DNA of 26,756 nucleotides from JBBIII01 sp037446575. Its GTDB lineage: Bacteria; Bacteroidota; Ignavibacteria; UBA10030. The stretch covers positions 1-26,756 of the forward strand of contig JBBIII010000029.1 of NCBI GenBank assembly GCA_037446575.1, in the 5' to 3' direction. Within the stretch, counting starts at the first letter, position 1, and the number at the start of each line of letters is the position of its first letter. Shown piece after piece: positions 23,992 through 26,756 of the stretch. The translations under genes were made by a program, and so were the position numbers. The notes under the pieces were generated by a model. The model was not told the DNA's origin. It searched no databases and was given only the letters and a program-made list of their open reading frames with translations.

Positions 23992-24643
23992 ATGTATAAA
24001 GCCAAAATTATTGAAATTCTCGATGAAATGTGGACCCTTTCTGAATTAAAGGGCGAAATCCATTTCTTACGAAAGCTTACCATAATGCAGCAAGGTCAAT
24101 TTCGAGTTTGATTGAAAAGCTAAATTTTGAAAACAAGAAAACTATAATTTTAAAAGGCATTGAATGCGATATTTTAACTGATTGTGCATTAGACTTTGAT
24201 AACCAACTTCTTTCTGAGCTTGATTATATTGTTGCTTCAATATAAAGTAAATTTTATATGAGCGTAGAAGAGGCAACTTTGCGAACGGTCATGGCGATAA
24301 AGAATAAGTATGTAACAATGTTAGGCAATCCAACAGGGCGATTGCTTTTTGAAAGAGAGGGATATCCAATAAAGATGAAACAAGTAATAGATGCGGCATC
24401 TGATTATAGTAAAGCAATTGAAATTAATTCTCATCCAATGCGCTTAGATTTAGAATGGCGTTTTTTAAAGTATGGTAAGGAAAAAGGAGTAAAAATTATT
24501 ATTAATCCGGATGCACGCAATACGCACGCCTTGATAGATGTCAATACGGAATTGGAGTTGTCCGAAAGGTTTGGCTTGAAAAAGAGAATGTAGTCCACAT
24601 ATGGATTATTAAACAAAATATTAATTATCTTGATATAAAATAA
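23992..24643 (+). pseudogene. polX: Decayed family-X DNA polymerase/PHP exonuclease (polX remnant)
   Basis: Remnant of a bacterial PolX, normally about 570 residues (helix-hairpin-helix domain, polymerase X core, PHP 3'-5' exonuclease). Pieces in order: an N-terminal piece from the ATG at 23992 (AKIIEILDEMWTLSELKGE); after one lost A near 24055-24059 the frame shifts and continues PFLTKAYHNAARSISSL. This joins directly, near 24110, to the PHP piece IEKLNFENKKTIILKGIECDIL, so roughly 1.1 kb is missing, including the whole polymerase core. TAA at 24243 stands where ASIHS needs its histidine. The frame continues SKFYMSVEEATL... to NPDARNTHALIDV; another lost base near 24540 shifts it to QYGIGVVRKVWLEKENVV...YLDIK and the natural stop at 24641. 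Two further PHP histidines are replaced (GHP to GNP, DAH to DAR). An open frame at 24258-24593 is only a fragment of this. Non-functional as polymerase or nuclease. Confidence 0.88.
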
Positions 24644-24659
24644 AATAGGGGAAAGAGTT

Positions 24660-25589
24660 ATGAGTATTTATGAAGTTTTAGCTTTTGATATGCCGATAAT
24701 AGCATACTCAGTTGTTCATCAACAAAAAAATTCTATTCCATCTAAAGAGTATGTAAAATCGATACGAGATTTTCGCAATGGTCTTCTAGATGAATCGGAA
24801 AAGATACAATCTGTCTGGCAAAATCATTTAACTGAGCTCGTTGCAAAATCTGTCCAAACCAGCAGAGGAAATCTTTCACAATTTTTATCGACTCCTTTAC
24901 AATCTGATACCGTCGAAATTCAGAAAATCATTCAGGACCAAATAAATCAAATTTCTGAGCAATTATTGCCTAAAATACATTATGGACTTCTCGGTGGATA
25001 CGATGGCAGATATTTGACGGATGCAAAGCAAAACGAAATTCCGAAGTCATATAATTTCCGACTTCGGAAATCTATGCAGGAGCAGGGCTTTAAAATCAAT
25101 AAGTCCACCAATGTATTTGAGTCGTTATACCTAATTCAAGGTGGCTACAATCTTGATATACTTGAATACATAATTCGGATGGGAATGGGTATTTATAATT
25201 CAGCACATGGTGTAAAGTTGAGTAAATTAAATAAAATGATTTCCGCAATTTATAATCTTAGGCTACTAGATGGCAATCTACAAAATGAACACGATAAATT
25301 TGAATTGCAATTAAAATTTACTAAAGATAAAACTCATTACGACATTTTTTATAAAGAGATAGAAGAATCATTTAAAGTTTTTAGAACTGAAATTCATGAC
25401 CTTAATGTTTCAATATGGCAAAGAAAGCTTGGCCTTGGCATAGGCGAGGAATTTGTATTACGAATCCGTACTAAAGATAGACTTACAATGCGTAATACAA
25501 TTAACGTGGTTCAAAAATTTACACAAGAGAATAATACATTCTCAAAGGCATTAGGTGCAGGGAATTGGTTCGTAAAAGAGATTTTCTAA
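24660..25589 (+). CDS. Protein of unknown function, 309 residues
   Basis: I do not recognise this protein. It begins MSIYEVLAFDMPIIAYSVVHQQ, with no signal peptide and no clear membrane helix, so it is probably cytoplasmic. Composition is balanced and mostly helical, with a glutamine-rich amphipathic stretch (about 75-105). A motif-like core KIHYGLLGGYDGRYLTDAK lies near 105-123, followed by a long helical region with GGYNLDILEYIIRMGMGIYN. No nucleotide-binding, nuclease or metal motif is visible. The ATG has GGGAAAGAG at good spacing. It is followed 10 bases later by nth, suggesting cotranscription with a DNA-repair gene. It starts 16 bases after the polX remnant. Codon usage looks like its neighbours, so recent transfer is not suggested. 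Confidence 0.75.
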   Translation: MSIYEVLAFDMPIIAYSVVHQQKNSIPSKEYVKSIRDFRNGLLDESEKIQSVWQNHLTELVAKSVQTSRGNLSQFLSTPLQSDTVEIQKIIQDQINQISEQLLPKIHYGLLGGYDGRYLTDAKQNEIPKSYNFRLRKSMQEQGFKINKSTNVFESLYLIQGGYNLDILEYIIRMGMGIYNSAHGVKLSKLNKMISAIYNLRLLDGNLQNEHDKFELQLKFTKDKTHYDIFYKEIEESFKVFRTEIHDLNVSIWQRKLGLGIGEEFVLRIRTKDRLTMRNTINVVQKFTQENNTFSKALGAGNWFVKEIF

Positions 25590-25599
25590 GGTGGATTTG

Positions 25600-26244
25600 A
25601 TGTCCACGGAGAAATTACAGCACCAAGCGAATGAAATTATCCGCGTATTGAAGAAAGAATTTCCTGAGGCGAGGACTGCATTAGAGTTCTCAAATCCATT
25701 ACAATTACTCGTTTCTACTATTCTGTCTGCACAATGCACAGATGTAAGGGTTAATATAGTTACGCCTATGTTGTTTGCTAAGTACAAATCAGCTAAAGAC
25801 TTTGCTAATTCTAATTTAAATGAATTAGAACAAGATATTCGCACGACAGGTTTTTACAAAATGAAGTCAAAGAACATAAAAAGTGCATGTCAGTCAATAG
25901 TTGAAAAACACAAGGGGAAAGTACCGCAGACAATGGAAGAGCTGGTTAAGTTACCCGGTGTTGGCCGCAAGACTGCTAATTGTGTGCTTGGCGGTGCATT
26001 TGGCATTCAAAGTGGAATTGTTGTAGATACGCATGTAATTCGTTTATCTAATCGCTTAGGACTTACCAAACATCAAGATGCTGAGAAGATCGAACAAGAT
26101 TTGATGCAAATTGTTCCGAAGAAGGAATGGTACCGTTTCAGCAATCTTTTGATACTGCACGGTCGTAAAACCTGTAACGCCCGGAAACCGCTCTGCAATC
26201 AATGTAATCTTTCAAATCTTTGCAATTATTATAGTTCAAAATAA
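25600..26244 (+). CDS. nth: Endonuclease III
   Basis: DNA glycosylase/AP lyase of base-excision repair that removes oxidised pyrimidines; 214 residues. The helix-hairpin-helix LPGVGRKTANCVLGG (118-132) carries the catalytic lysine (Lys124), and the catalytic aspartate is in VVDTHV (Asp143). The C-terminal [4Fe-4S] loop has the exact spacing C-x6-C-x2-C-x5-C (Cys192, 199, 202, 208). The N-terminal ILSAQCTDVRVN segment is standard. The ATG at 25600 is preceded by AAGGTGG; a GTG at 25591 inside that site is in frame but would remove its own ribosome-binding site. No key residue is missing. Confidence 0.96.
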   Translation: MSTEKLQHQANEIIRVLKKEFPEARTALEFSNPLQLLVSTILSAQCTDVRVNIVTPMLFAKYKSAKDFANSNLNELEQDIRTTGFYKMKSKNIKSACQSIVEKHKGKVPQTMEELVKLPGVGRKTANCVLGGAFGIQSGIVVDTHVIRLSNRLGLTKHQDAEKIEQDLMQIVPKKEWYRFSNLLILHGRKTCNARKPLCNQCNLSNLCNYYSSK

Positions 26245-26277
26245 ATTTATTACTTAAAACTAAACACTTAATACTCA

Positions 26278-26756
26278 ATGACTTATTTAGAAGCTTTGAA
26301 TCTAATGCATGAATATACAAAGAGCGATGCATTACGAAAACATATGTATGCTGTCGAAGTAGCGATGAGAGCATATGCGCGTAAATTCGGTGAGGATGAG
26401 GAAAAATGGGCTATCACTGGAATTCTGCACGACTTCGACTATGAGCAATATCCAAATGCGCTGGAGCATCCAATTAAAGGTGCTGAGATATTAAGCGAAA
26501 AAGGTTGTCCAGAAGATATAATTACTGCAATCTTAGGTCATGCCAGCTATACAAATACGCCTCGTGAATCTCTGATGGCAAAAGTTTTATTTGCTTGCGA
26601 TGAGTTATGTGGATTTATAACTGCAGTTGCTATAATCAGACCGAATAAAATTTCCGATCTTGAAACTTCATCTATAAAGAAAAAGTTAAAAGATAAAGCT
26701 TTCGCAAAAAATGTAAGCAGAGAAGATATAGAGTTGGGAATTAATGAGTTAGGCGT
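26278..26756 (+). CDS. HD-domain phosphohydrolase family protein, 3' end missing
   Basis: The frame opens at the ATG at 26278 and runs off the end of the window after 159 complete codons. It has the HD-superfamily metal pattern: His22 (RKHMYAVE), His-Asp 51-52 (ILHDFDYE), His64 (LEHPIKGAE), His88 (GHASYT) and Asp108 (ACDELCGF). This compact arrangement is typical of HDIG-type proteins of about 185 residues, which hydrolyse phosphate esters or nucleotides; substrate unknown. It follows nth by 33 bases with no terminator between and no clear ribosome-binding site. Confidence 0.85.
   Translation, partial: MTYLEALNLMHEYTKSDALRKHMYAVEVAMRAYARKFGEDEEKWAITGILHDFDYEQYPNALEHPIKGAEILSEKGCPEDIITAILGHASYTNTPRESLMAKVLFACDELCGFITAVAIIRPNKISDLETSSIKKKLKDKAFAKNVSREDIELGINELG

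Noticed and set aside
24258..24593. A 111-residue open frame resembling an intact small PHP protein
   Set aside because: It is the middle of the polX remnant: homology continues upstream across a stop in the same frame and downstream in another frame, and expected PHP histidines are replaced.
26245..26277. ACTTAA-like repeated stretch between nth and the HD gene
   Set aside because: Low-complexity AT-rich spacer with no hairpin or T-run; common chance composition.
1..26756. CRISPR array, tRNA or rRNA gene, insertion sequence, phage or toxin-antitoxin pair
   Set aside because: I looked for spaced direct repeats, transposase motifs, terminal inverted repeats and tRNA-like cloverleaves and found none.

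Overview
This window is AT-rich bacterial chromosome, gene-dense on both strands, with no rRNA, tRNA, CRISPR array, insertion sequence or phage gene that I can see. Several traits point to the Bacteroidota/Chlorobiota side of the FCB group, with Ignavibacteria my best guess: a type IX secretion (T9SS)-like C-terminal sorting domain on a beta-propeller protein, two PorV/PorQ-type outer-membrane barrels, a glycosyltransferase of a type I associate with Bacteroidota, and a nuoG-nuoH-nuoI block without its usual partners. The lineage is inference.

Layout. (A) 1-1173 (+): the 3' part of an O-antigen ligase/polymerase, overlapping tail to tail with the next block. (B) 6268-1158 (-): lipoprotein, Asp-box propeller with sorting domain, two PorV/PorQ-like barrels, cytoplasmic glycosyltransferase. 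The first three junctions are 4-base ATGA stop/start overlaps, so this is one translationally coupled operon. (C) 14072-6400 (-): membrane GT2, YbhN/AglD-like flippase, membrane GT2, NodB-type deacetylase, membrane GT2, exported PHP-family hydrolase, site-2-protease-like M50 membrane peptidase. Most junctions overlap. This looks like an envelope-glycan assembly operon. (D) 14264-22882 (+): udk, an M16 peptidase, an aminotransferase, nuoG, nuoH, nuoI, comM, and a small secreted protein, closed by a strong intrinsic terminator. (E) 22981-26756 (+): dusB-like gene, a decayed family-X DNA polymerase (polX), an unknown 309-residue protein, nth, and the 5' part of an HD-domain gene that runs off the end.

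How it fits together. Blocks A to C all concern the cell envelope: chain synthesis (three processive-type GT2s), possible lipid-carrier movement (flippase-like protein), trimming (deacetylase, exported PHP enzyme), transfer of glycan to a lipid (ligase), and outer-membrane display (barrels plus a sorted propeller). In known T9SS, cargo is anchored to A-LPS by an attachment complex containing PorV, PorQ and the propeller protein PorZ, so glycan genes beside a propeller plus two PorV/PorQ-like barrels are suggestive. This is the best candidate for an undescribed system here. Block D carries part of respiratory complex I. Block E is nucleic-acid maintenance.

The clearest evolutionary event is the polX remnant at 23992-24643. 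It keeps the first ~30 codons of the helix-hairpin-helix domain and the C-terminal part of the PHP domain, with the middle deleted, two frameshifts, one stop, and three expected PHP histidines lost.
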